NCBI GenBank assembly: GCA_030039895.1
Contig: JASHUR010000313.1
Location: 1-7,465 of the forward strand
DNA: 7,465 nucleotides
Origin: Acidobacteriaceae bacterium
GTDB taxonomy: Bacteria > Acidobacteriota > Terriglobia > Terriglobales > Acidobacteriaceae
Direction: 5' to 3'
Below the pieces are notes generated by a model. That model was not told the DNA's origin, ran no database searches, and worked only from the letters and a program-made list of their open reading frames with translations. This document shows positions 1 to 6,011 of the stretch, one piece after another. Numbering within the stretch: position 1 is the stretch's first letter; every line of letters begins with the position of its first letter. The position numbers and the translations under genes are program-made.

Positions 1-250
1 GGCGTAAAGACAAAACCTGTTCGGATAAGGCGGAAGAGGTCTGCCGTGGCGAGCGCTGCGGTCTGGAGCTGCGGTCTCTGAGCCCGGCTGCTCCCCCGCT
101 CCGATACCTCCCTACCCACTTGGCCGCAGTCTTCGCGCTCACGTTGAAGCTGGCCGCGGCCAGCTTCAACGTGCATCAGCCGTCAAGAACTTTTCTCGCC
201 AACTGCTCTCGACTGTAGATCGTCAGTCGGGCATTCTGGTGATAGTCCAT
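1..250 (-). pseudogene. IS481-family transposase, N-terminal part, broken by an in-frame TGA
   Basis: Reading the minus strand from ATG at 250-248 gives MDYHQNARLTIYSREQLARK and then VLDG, a typical IS481-type opening. Codon 25 (bases 178-176) is TGA. The same frame then continues without a shift into LKLAAASFNVSAKTAAKW (helix-turn-helix), VGRYRSGGAAGLRDRSSRPQ and further residues to the window edge. The arginine-rich GLRDRSSRP stretch after the HTH is a hallmark of these transposases. The DDE integrase-like catalytic domain would lie beyond base 1. An AGGAG ribosome site sits at 262-258, eight bases before the ATG. Because the frame is intact on both sides of the stop, a single substitution (for example CGA to TGA) probably killed the gene. 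Restart at a downstream TTG (169-167) would lose the first 27 residues. The family call is confident; whether the rest is intact cannot be seen. Confidence 0.82.
140..173. repeat. Perfect 34-bp palindrome inside the transposase HTH codons
   Basis: The arm CACGTTGAAGCTGGCCG (140-156) is followed directly by its exact reverse complement (157-173), with no spacer. Pairing stops at 139/174. On the minus strand it covers the codons for TLKLAAASFNV of the transposase HTH, just after the in-frame TGA. In RNA it could form a stem of about 15 bp with a tiny loop. It may be a by-product of coding for LKLAAASFNV, or it may have a role in DNA or RNA structure. Confidence 0.85.
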
Positions 251-314
251 TCGATCTCTCCTGAAAATCTGCTTGTTCGCCACAAACAGCTTCTCCGGTC
301 TCGATCGAATGGAC
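245..314 (-). promoter_or_regulatory. Inverted repeat that could sequester the transposase start codon
   Basis: Twelve bases at 245-256 (GTCCATTCGATC) are exactly complementary to 303-314 (GATCGAATGGAC), with 46 bases between. In the minus-strand transcript the second arm contains the AUG at 250-248, and the AGGAG ribosome site (262-258) lies in the loop beside the stem. The loop holds a nested stem, 269-276 with 282-289, eight pairs including one G-U. Folding would block initiation on transcripts that contain the upstream arm. This layout resembles the protection of IS transposase genes from outside transcription known in IS10 and IS50. The pairing is seen; the function is inferred. Confidence 0.6.
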
Positions 315-338
315 AACCTCTTGAAACATCACAGGTGA

Positions 339-364
339 CCCATGTCTCGCTTTTGAGACATGGG
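339..364. repeat. 10-bp stem, 6-nt loop hairpin in the IS leader
   Basis: CCCATGTCTC (339-348) pairs perfectly with GAGACATGGG (355-364) across a GCTTTT loop. No T-run follows on either strand, so it is not a classic intrinsic terminator. It lies between the presumed IS end and the start-codon hairpin. It could be a transposase binding site, an RNA structure that hinders read-through, or a dispersed palindrome that happens to lie here. Confidence 0.8.
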
Positions 365-380
365 GAAAACAGAGGAAACA

Positions 381-410
381 TTGATCCCACTCTCAGGGCA
401 TCGATACCCT
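381..410 (+). promoter_or_regulatory. Candidate promoter for the UvrC-like gene
   Basis: TTGATC at 381-386 (four of six -35 consensus bases) is followed after 18 bases by TACCCT at 405-410. The ATACCCT heptamer is repeated at once (404-410 and 411-417), so TACCCT occurs again at 412-417. Either -10 would place the transcript start only a few bases before the ATG at 426, giving a very short or absent leader. Matches are weak, so this is a candidate only. Confidence 0.3.
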
Positions 411-425
411 ATACCCTAAGAAAGG

Positions 426-1658
426 ATGTTCTCCCGCTCCCTCCAATTCGACCCCGCGCACCCTGCATGGGCCGACCTGCCCACGCAACCCGCGGTCTTC
501 GCGCTCTTCGCAGCCGACCCCAACGCCGAGCCCTACATCAGCCGCACGCCCAACCTGCGCAACCGCCTGCGCCGCCTGCTCGATCCACGACCTGACCAGT
601 CCAAGCGCCTGCGCCTTGCACAGAGCGTCACCCGCATCGAATACGCGCTCACCGGATCGGAATTCGAAGCCTGGCTCCTGCTCTACGCCGCTTCCCTCTC
701 CGCCTTCGGAGACCGCGCCCGCAAGCGCCTCCATCTGCGCAACCCCGTCCTGCTGCGCATGTCCATGGAGAACCCCTATCCCCGCGTATATGTAACCAAT
801 CGAGTTACAAAAAGGGCCAACGAACACCTCTTCGGCCCCTGGCCCTCGCGCGTCGCCGCCGAAAACTTCCTTGAAGCCATGCTCAACCTCTTCCTGCTCC
901 GCCGCTGCGTCGAGGAATTGGACCCCGACCCCGCTTTCCCCGGCTGCGTCTACTCTGAGATGAAGAAGTGCCTGGCCCCCTGCTTCAAGGGCTGTACTGA
1001 CGCCCGCTACGCCGAGGAATCCGCCGCCGTCCACGCCTTCCTTGCCACCCACGGCCAAAGCCTCATCACCGGGGTCACCCGCCTGCGCGACGAAGCCTCC
1101 ACCGCGCTTGACTTCGAGCGCGCCGCCGAGCTGCACGCCCGCCTCGCCAAAGTCGAATCCGCGGCCGCTCTCATGCCGCCCGCCGTCCACTCCCTCGACC
1201 ACCTCAACGGCCTCATCATCCAGCCCTCCGCCGAGCCTGAACACGTCGCGCTCTTTCTGCTCGCAAACGGCGTCCTCGCAGGCCCTGTCCCTTACTCCGT
1301 TGCGGGCATGCGCCTGCACAACGAGCAGTCCGGCTCGTCCTCGCTCTTCGCGCAGCCCGTCGCGCTCTCACCCGTCCCGCTCGACGAAGCCGGAGCGCCG
1401 GCCGTCAAGCTGGCCGCGCGTGATGAACTGGAATCAAGATTGGACGAAGCGCTCACCGCCTTGCAGGAGCGCATACGAGAGAACCAAAGTAGCACCCAGC
1501 AGACCGCCGACCACCTCAGCCTCTTTGCCCGCTGGTACTACCGCCCGCAAGCCAAGCGCATTGGAGAAGTCTGCTTCACCCAACCCGACGGCGACCTGCC
1601 GAAACGAGCCATCCTGCGCGCCATCTCCCGCGTCTTCCGGCAGAACTCGATCACGTAA
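426..1658 (+). CDS. Stand-alone UvrC-like GIY-YIG nuclease
   Basis: This 410-residue protein resembles the N-terminal half of excinuclease subunit UvrC, which makes the 3' incision in nucleotide excision repair. Residues 22-52 align with the GIY-YIG core. Tyr37, Arg47 and Glu81 fall where UvrC has catalytic or metal-binding residues, but the GIY tyrosine is Phe25, the YIG glycine is Ser39 and the following lysine is Arg40. Cys161, Cys174, Cys182 and Cys186 reproduce the C-x12-C-x7-C-x3-C pattern of the UvrC iron-sulphur cluster. A UVR helix pair (LRDEASTALDFERAAELHAR, residues 220-239) would contact UvrB. The remaining 160 residues do not look like the RNase-H-like nuclease or the helix-hairpin-helix pair of full UvrC (about 600 residues). 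ATG at 426 is the first start after a stop at 417-419; AAAGG directly abuts it, so no proper ribosome site exists. It might be a Cho-like auxiliary repair nuclease. The family is confident; activity is uncertain. Confidence 0.85.
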   Translation: MFSRSLQFDPAHPAWADLPTQPAVFALFAADPNAEPYISRTPNLRNRLRRLLDPRPDQSKRLRLAQSVTRIEYALTGSEFEAWLLLYAASLSAFGDRARKRLHLRNPVLLRMSMENPYPRVYVTNRVTKRANEHLFGPWPSRVAAENFLEAMLNLFLLRRCVEELDPDPAFPGCVYSEMKKCLAPCFKGCTDARYAEESAAVHAFLATHGQSLITGVTRLRDEASTALDFERAAELHARLAKVESAAALMPPAVHSLDHLNGLIIQPSAEPEHVALFLLANGVLAGPVPYSVAGMRLHNEQSGSSSLFAQPVALSPVPLDEAGAPAVKLAARDELESRLDEALTALQERIRENQSSTQQTADHLSLFARWYYRPQAKRIGEVCFTQPDGDLPKRAILRAISRVFRQNSIT

Positions 1659-1666
1659 AAGGACAC

Positions 1667-1694
1667 TTCGCGCGCCGCACATCTCTTGCATAAT
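1667..1694 (+). promoter_or_regulatory. Candidate promoter for the APC permease
   Basis: CATAAT at 1689-1694 matches the -10 consensus at five of six bases, with a poor -35 (TTCGCG, 1667-1672) 16 bases upstream. Transcription would begin near 1701, which gives a leader of about 33 bases before the ATG at 1734. It would also exclude the alternative TTG start at 1686. The weak -35 keeps confidence low. Confidence 0.3.
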
Positions 1695-1733
1695 TTTCAC
1701 CGCAAGGACTGCGCCTCGTGCCATCATCTACGG

Positions 1734-3191
1734 ATGGCACAAAGCGTTGAAGTCGCTCCGCCTTCCGAACACCGGCTTCAACGCCAGCTTAGACTGCGAG
1801 ACCTGGTCCTGACGCAGATCCTGTGCGTCGTCGGCAGCGGCTGGGTCGGCGTCGCCGCCGGCCTGGGTCGCGCGGAGACCGTAATGTGGGCCTTCGCCAT
1901 GCTGGTGTTCTATCTGCCGATGGCAGCGTCGGTGATTGCGCTGAATCGCGAAATGCCGCTCGAGGGTGGCTTATATGTCTGGGCGCACAGGGCCTTCGGA
2001 GACTTTGGCGGCTTCCTCACCGCGTGGAATCTCTGGGTCTATGGAATCTTCGTAACAGCAGCCATCATCTACGCCATACCAACAGAAATCTCATACCTCA
2101 TCGGCCCATCGGCAGCTCGACTTCCTGAAAATCATCTGGCCACCTTCGCCATCATCACTGCCTTTACGGTTGCCCTCACTCTGGCCACCTTGCGCGGCCT
2201 TGAACTAGGAAAGTGGATCCACAACATCGGTGGCATTGCCATTATGACCGTCTTCGGCGGACTCATCGTGCTCCCAATATGGGGACTTTTGCATCACATG
2301 CCGATACATTGGCAGCCGTTTTCCGTGCAGATCCCGCCGCGCAACATGCGTTCGCTCGCGCTCTTCGGGCAGATGCTTTTCGGCGCGCTCTGCGGGCTGG
2401 AATACATCGCGATGCTGGCCGGCGAGAGCAAGAATCCGGCTCGCTCCATCGGTCAGTCTGTCTGGATTGCTTCGCCGATCATCTGCCTGATGTTCATCCT
2501 CGGCACAAGCTCCGTCCTCGCCTTCGCACAACCCGGACATATTGACTTCATCGCGCCGATTCCACAGACGATGCGCCTGTCTCTGGGTAGTACGGGCATC
2601 GGCAATTGGATGGCAATCACCGTGATTCTGCTGCTGCAACTGCGCTTGCTTGGCATCACCAGTTATCTCTTCACGGGCATCACGCGCATGCCGATGGTCG
2701 TGGGATGGGACAGGATGATTCCTCAATGGTTTACGCGATTGCATCCCCGCTGGCGCACGCCTTCCAACTCGATCCTTTGCTCCGGCATCCTTATCTTCCT
2801 GCTCATCATGATCGCGAGCACCGGAGTTCATGTTCAGGAAGCGTTCCAATTGCTCCAAAACGTGTGCCTCGCACACTATGAGTTGACTTACCTTGTGATG
2901 TTCGCCATTCCTATCGCCGGAACCGTCGCGCTTCGCAGGAAGTTGCCGCGGTGGCTCAAGTGGATCTCGGCCGTCGGGTTCTGCGCCACTCTCTTCAGCT
3001 TGTCGATCTGCGCCTATCCCTTCGTAAATGTCGTGAACCCGCGCGAATACGCAGTCAAGATTCTCGGCGCAGTGGTCCTCAGCAATCTTGCCGCGAGTTG
3101 CTATTTCCTTATACGGAGCAGGTTCGGCCCCGTCGCTAGTAATACAGATACTTCCGCCACTTCTGGTCCGAGTGGCCGATCATCCGCATAA
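1734..3191 (+). CDS. APC-superfamily amino acid permease
   Basis: This 485-residue inner-membrane transporter is expected to move an amino acid or amine across the cytoplasmic membrane by proton coupling or exchange. Many hydrophobic helices are visible. APC signatures are the broken first helix with VVGSGWVGVAAGLG (32-45), PLEGGLYVWAHRAFGDFGGF (75-94) in the TM2-TM3 region, and GLEYIAMLAGESKNPARSIG (221-240) at TM6 and the loop after it, close to the family's GxE...AGExKNPxR pattern. The substrate cannot be told. I chose ATG at 1734; a TTG at 1686 in the same frame would add 16 polar residues, but it falls inside the only plausible promoter. Neither start has a good ribosome site; AAGGA at 1704-1708 is too far away. 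The last 18 codons plus stop overlap the end of the opposing HNH gene. The hydrophilic Ser/Thr-rich tail (about 468-485) looks unimportant for transport. Confidence 0.9.
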   Translation: MAQSVEVAPPSEHRLQRQLRLRDLVLTQILCVVGSGWVGVAAGLGRAETVMWAFAMLVFYLPMAASVIALNREMPLEGGLYVWAHRAFGDFGGFLTAWNLWVYGIFVTAAIIYAIPTEISYLIGPSAARLPENHLATFAIITAFTVALTLATLRGLELGKWIHNIGGIAIMTVFGGLIVLPIWGLLHHMPIHWQPFSVQIPPRNMRSLALFGQMLFGALCGLEYIAMLAGESKNPARSIGQSVWIASPIICLMFILGTSSVLAFAQPGHIDFIAPIPQTMRLSLGSTGIGNWMAITVILLLQLRLLGITSYLFTGITRMPMVVGWDRMIPQWFTRLHPRWRTPSNSILCSGILIFLLIMIASTGVHVQEAFQLLQNVCLAHYELTYLVMFAIPIAGTVALRRKLPRWLKWISAVGFCATLFSLSICAYPFVNVVNPREYAVKILGAVVLSNLAASCYFLIRSRFGPVASNTDTSATSGPSGRSSA

Positions 3192-3759
3192 TGTGCCGGC
3201 TCGTGTGCAGCGAGAACGGCCTCGGCTCGCGCAGCAGCTTCATGTCCTTCAGTTCATGCAGCAGCTGGTTTCCCTTCCTGCGATTGCAGCCGTGGCAGCA
3301 CGCCACCAGGTTCTCCCAGGTCGAAAGGCCCCCGCGCGAGCGCGGCACCACATGGTCCAGCGTCAGCTCCGACGAGTGCAGCACCACGCCGCAGTACTGG
3401 CAGGTGTTGCGGTCGCGTAGCAGAATGTTCTTCCTCGACAGCGCCCGCGTCTGGTGCGGAATCCGCCGGTACTCAAGCAGCCGGATCACCGACGGCATCG
3501 GCATGCGCACCCGCGCCGCATGCAATATCGCGCCCTGCTCTTCTTCCGTGCGCGCCACGCCCTTCAGCACCAGCACCAGCGCCCGCCGCGCGCCGCAAAT
3601 GTTAATAGGTTCATACGACGCATTCAGTACGAGAACCGGCGTCTGCATGGCAGAGTTAAAGCGCACGCTCGGCTCCGGAGCCTCCGCGTGTGTCAGCGCG
3701 TGACATTTGGCGAGCGACTTTTGCTTTCGAGCATGGACTGATGCTTTTCCGAGCGACAT
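3136..3759 (-). CDS. HNH endonuclease family protein
   Basis: This 207-residue protein has a conserved front domain (QTPVLVLNASYEPINICGAR, residues 39-58) and a C-terminal HNH nuclease domain. Cys120-x2-Cys123 and Cys155-x2-Cys158 form the structural zinc site. LTLDHVVPRSRGG (132-144) carries the catalytic DH pair (Asp135, His136), and Asn150 in WENLVACCHGCN is the central N. The protein ends in KWRKYLYY, a tail I associate with this bacterial family. Its DNA target and role are unknown. The chosen ATG at 3759 has GGGGGAG just upstream; a GTG at 3777 would add six residues. The conserved region begins at Met38 (3648-3646), so a shorter form is possible, but that ATG lacks a ribosome site. It lies 24 bp behind comF and is probably cotranscribed with it. 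Its 3' end overlaps the permease gene by 56 bp. Confidence 0.88.
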   Translation of the reverse strand: MSLGKASVHARKQKSLAKCHALTHAEAPEPSVRFNSAMQTPVLVLNASYEPINICGARRALVLVLKGVARTEEEQGAILHAARVRMPMPSVIRLLEYRRIPHQTRALSRKNILLRDRNTCQYCGVVLHSSELTLDHVVPRSRGGLSTWENLVACCHGCNRRKGNQLLHELKDMKLLREPRPFSLHTSRHIMRMIGHSDQKWRKYLYY

Positions 3760-3783
3760 TCTCTCCCCCGTTTTCACGTTCTC

Positions 3784-4689
3784 TTACTGAATCGTCTTGC
3801 CTCCATCCCAAAACGCCACGTCCTCATGCATCGGCGTATCCTCCGCCGTACGCAAGGTGGGCACAAACCTGATCTCATGCCGTTGCGCGCGCGCCACCGT
3901 GGCCACCCACACTCTGGCCGCGCCTGCCTTCTTCAGCGCCTCGCTGCACGCCCGTGCCGTCGCGCCCGTCGTGTAGATGTCGTCAATCAGCAGCACATCG
4001 CGTCCGCGCAGCCGTTCCGTCTTCGGAGCAGAAAAAACGCCGCGCAAATTCCGGCGGCGTTCATGCAGAGTAAGTCCGGCCTGGCTCTCCGTCGCGCGCT
4101 GGCGCATCATCACCTTTGGGGCAAGTTCACCCCTCCACTCCGACCGCAGCCTTCGCATCGCCGCGCACACCGCCCGCGCCAGCAGCTCCGCCTGGTTGAA
4201 TCCGCGCTCGCGCCGCTTGCCTTCATACAGCGGCACCGGAACCACCACCATCCGCTCCGGAAGCCCCTCGATCGCCGCCACCTGCCGCGCCAGCAACTCA
4301 CCCAGTCGCAGCGCAACCGGCTCCAGGCCGTCGTACTTCAGCAGATGCAGCAGCGTCCGCAGCGTATCCGTATATAGCCCATGCGCCACCGCGCGCTCAA
4401 ACTCCGGCGGAACCATCCGGCACGGACGGCAATATGCCTCTCCACCCTCGCCAAAGTCAGACACACTCAGGCTCTCGCCGCAGCGCGCGCACAATGGACC
4501 AGATTGTTCGGGAAGTTGGTTCCAGCAGGATTCGCAAACAGGAACGCGACTGAAGGCGGCAAGGGGATCGCCGCAAACTCTACAGTCAGCGGGAAACAGG
4601 ACGGAGCTCAAACTGTCCCCGGTACTTCGAAGCACGCGAACCACTGCACGCCAAGCCGTTGTCTGGCTAGGCTCCGGGTTCAGCGTCAT
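3784..4689 (-). CDS. comF: ComF-family phosphoribosyltransferase-like protein
   Basis: This 301-residue protein matches ComF, a cytoplasmic protein needed late in natural transformation in Bacillus and Haemophilus and a relative of type I phosphoribosyltransferases. The N-terminal part has four CxxC pairs (36/39, 52/55, 67/70, 87/90) that should bind zinc. Then come PVPL (151-154), RGFNQAELLA (162-171), TESQAGLTLHERRRNLRGVF (200-219) and the PRPP loop VLLIDDIYTTGAT (232-244). After about residue 270 there is a roughly 30-residue tail with no recognised motif. ATG at 4689 was preferred over an in-frame TTG at 4785 because the candidate promoter at 4787-4815 would start transcription close to 4780, and the extra 32 residues look uncharacteristic. 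Neither start has a strong ribosome site. The HNH gene follows after 24 bp. Family is confident, start moderately so. Whether the host is transformable is unknown. Confidence 0.9.
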   Translation of the reverse strand: MTLNPEPSQTTAWRAVVRVLRSTGDSLSSVLFPADCRVCGDPLAAFSRVPVCESCWNQLPEQSGPLCARCGESLSVSDFGEGGEAYCRPCRMVPPEFERAVAHGLYTDTLRTLLHLLKYDGLEPVALRLGELLARQVAAIEGLPERMVVVPVPLYEGKRRERGFNQAELLARAVCAAMRRLRSEWRGELAPKVMMRQRATESQAGLTLHERRRNLRGVFSAPKTERLRGRDVLLIDDIYTTGATARACSEALKKAGAARVWVATVARAQRHEIRFVPTLRTAEDTPMHEDVAFWDGGKTIQ

Positions 4690-4786
4690 CAAGTCACTTC
4701 GACTGGAGAAGGCGCACCTCGCTCCCTTTTGTCTAAGAAATTCAAGACGTGCCGGTCGTGCCCACTCCGGCGCTCCATTTGCCAAG

Positions 4787-4815
4787 AGTATACGGCCATT
4801 GTGGAAAAATCTCCA
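4787..4815 (-). promoter_or_regulatory. Candidate promoter for comF-HNH
   Basis: On the minus strand TGGAGA (4815-4810, four of six -35 bases) and TATACT (4792-4787, five of six -10 bases) are separated by exactly 17 bases. Transcription would begin near 4780, giving comF a leader of about 90 bases before the ATG at 4689. The site sits in the divergent gap between comF and the SIR2-like gene. Confidence 0.45.
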
Positions 4816-4870
4816 GTGGCGGGCTTCAATGCCGTCTAATGTATCGCCGGATTATCATCAACGCAGCTCA

Positions 4871-5920
4871 ATGCCAACCGTCTACGTTCTCGGTGCAGGT
4901 GCTTCGCGCGATGCCGGATACCCTCTGGCTTCCGAGATGGGCGGCGCCCTATTCGAATATATGTTGAAGTCAGAGAATGCGCGGATTCGAGCTTCCGCAG
5001 AATTTCTCATAGATACCTTTGGAGAGAAGGGGAATTTTGAGGATTTGATTACCGAGATCGAATCCCAGATCGAGAAGCTCAAAGACTCCAAAATTCCCGA
5101 AGACCGTATCCAGCGCAGCAGAATTGCGAATCGCCGAGGCGATCTCGGGATGGCCCTGCAGGAATGGTTTCGACAGACTCGTATGCTCCCAGCCCCAAGC
5201 TACACGATATTTGCTGAACATATTGTGCAACCGGGCGACGTGGTCCTCACGTTCAATTACGATGACTCCCTTGAGCGACAGCTTAGGCAGTCCGGAAAGT
5301 GGGACATCTCGCGTGGATACGGATTTCCACTTGGAATGGAGGACATTCAGTCAGAAGTTCTGGTGCTCAAGTTACACGGCAGCGTGAATTGGCTGGTCTC
5401 AGTTTTTGGTGGCGCAACGGGAGGAACATTTTTAGTGAACCCGCCATCCTCGATGGGGAACCATCCCGTCATCCATCTCGCCGATCTGGAGTTTCTCGGC
5501 TACCAGACATTCGCAGGTCGCACGTATCAAAGCGGCGGCGCGTTTCCATGCCTCATTCTTCCTGGCCGGAGCAAGAGGTTCTACTACGATACCTCCTTTG
5601 GCCGGGAGTTTGGCCCTTTCTGGGGTCATCTCTGGTCGCAGGCAGCGGTAGCCTTAAAGGCTGCCAACAAGATTGTCGTTTGCGGCTATAGCCTTCCAGC
5701 GGCTGATCAGCGTGCCCGTGATCTGCTGTTCGGGCGTCCGCGACGAGATGCTGAGATCAAAATCATTTCTGGCAACCAATCAGAGCGCATCGCGACTGAA
5801 TTTTCCGATGCCGGGTTCAAGGATGTTTTGGTATTCAAGAACGGATACTTTGCTGACTGGTGTCAGGCAAATCAGTTATCGTCGGACGGAGAGCAAGAGG
5901 CGGAGTCGCCGCTACCATAG
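4871..5920 (+). CDS. SIR2-like domain protein, probable NAD hydrolase
   Basis: This 349-residue soluble protein has the SIR2-like Rossmann fold seen in bacterial defence NADases. It opens with VYVLGAGASRDAGYPLASEM (4-23), whose GAGAS (8-12) is the NAD-binding loop. TFNYDDSLE (127-135) supplies the conserved Asn129 and Asp131, LKLHGSVNW (166-174) the conserved His169, and IVVCGYSLPAADQRARDLL (268-286) the late GYSxPxxD motif of SIR2_2-type proteins. No zinc-binding CxxC pairs of true sirtuin deacylases are seen, so NAD cleavage is likelier than deacylation. No separate sensor domain is obvious; residues 40-110 could be a helical insert. ATG at 4871 places the first beta strand right at the start; an in-frame ATG at 4829, behind a weak GGCGGG, would add 14 residues. 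Base composition is AT-richer than comF or OPT. Fold is confident; a role in phage defence is inferred. Confidence 0.85.
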   Translation: MPTVYVLGAGASRDAGYPLASEMGGALFEYMLKSENARIRASAEFLIDTFGEKGNFEDLITEIESQIEKLKDSKIPEDRIQRSRIANRRGDLGMALQEWFRQTRMLPAPSYTIFAEHIVQPGDVVLTFNYDDSLERQLRQSGKWDISRGYGFPLGMEDIQSEVLVLKLHGSVNWLVSVFGGATGGTFLVNPPSSMGNHPVIHLADLEFLGYQTFAGRTYQSGGAFPCLILPGRSKRFYYDTSFGREFGPFWGHLWSQAAVALKAANKIVVCGYSLPAADQRARDLLFGRPRRDAEIKIISGNQSERIATEFSDAGFKDVLVFKNGYFADWCQANQLSSDGEQEAESPLP

Positions 5921-6011
5921 CTGCGCATCCGCGACTACGTGGGTGTGTACTGCGCGCGTCAAGCAGCCCGTCCATTTGAACCATTCTTGTTGATATGTAA
6001 GGCGGTTGAGG

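Larger units (their letters stand above)
1..380 (-). mobile_element. End of an IS481-like insertion sequence, truncated by the left edge
   Basis: The minus strand carries the N-terminal part of an IS481-type transposase (from base 250 leftwards) preceded by a leader of roughly 130 bases full of inverted repeats. IS481-family ends usually begin with TG. On the minus strand a TGTTTCC reading begins at base 380, so I place the outer end near there, but the matching far end lies outside the window and no target duplication can be checked. The boundary at 380 is therefore a guess, good to a few tens of bases. The element points away from the UvrC-like gene that starts at 426. Base 381 also begins the TTGATC that could serve as that gene's -35 box. 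Confidence 0.55.

Noticed and set aside
3..218. Open plus-strand frame entering from the left edge
   Set aside because: The minus strand here clearly encodes an IS481 transposase; the plus frame has no recognisable motif.
239..595. 118-codon plus-strand open frame from 239
   Set aside because: It crosses the IS leader and then shadows the UvrC-like gene in another frame; its product turns Pro/Arg/Ala-rich.
393..1319. 308-codon minus-strand open frame
   Set aside because: Antisense to the UvrC-like gene; low-complexity Gly/Glu/Val composition typical of a GC-rich shadow.
1042..1812. 256-codon plus-strand open frame
   Set aside because: Ser/Pro/Arg-rich shadow in another frame of the UvrC-like gene running into the permease.
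2205..2876. 223-codon minus-strand open frame
   Set aside because: Antisense to the APC permease, whose family motifs are clear; the product is His/Arg/Asp-rich without motifs.
3977..4828. Long open plus-strand extension in frame with the SIR2-like gene
   Set aside because: It is antisense to comF, is rich in Ser/Arg with no fold-like pattern, and the SIR2 Rossmann motif begins only after 4871.
5899..5910. Small GGCG-GAGT-CGCC hairpin at the end of the SIR2-like gene
   Set aside because: A four-pair stem without a T-run inside coding sequence; not a credible terminator.
5976..5999. Possible promoter (TTGAAC ... TATGTA) before the orphan gene
   Set aside because: The spacer is only 12 bases, too short for a sigma-70-type promoter.
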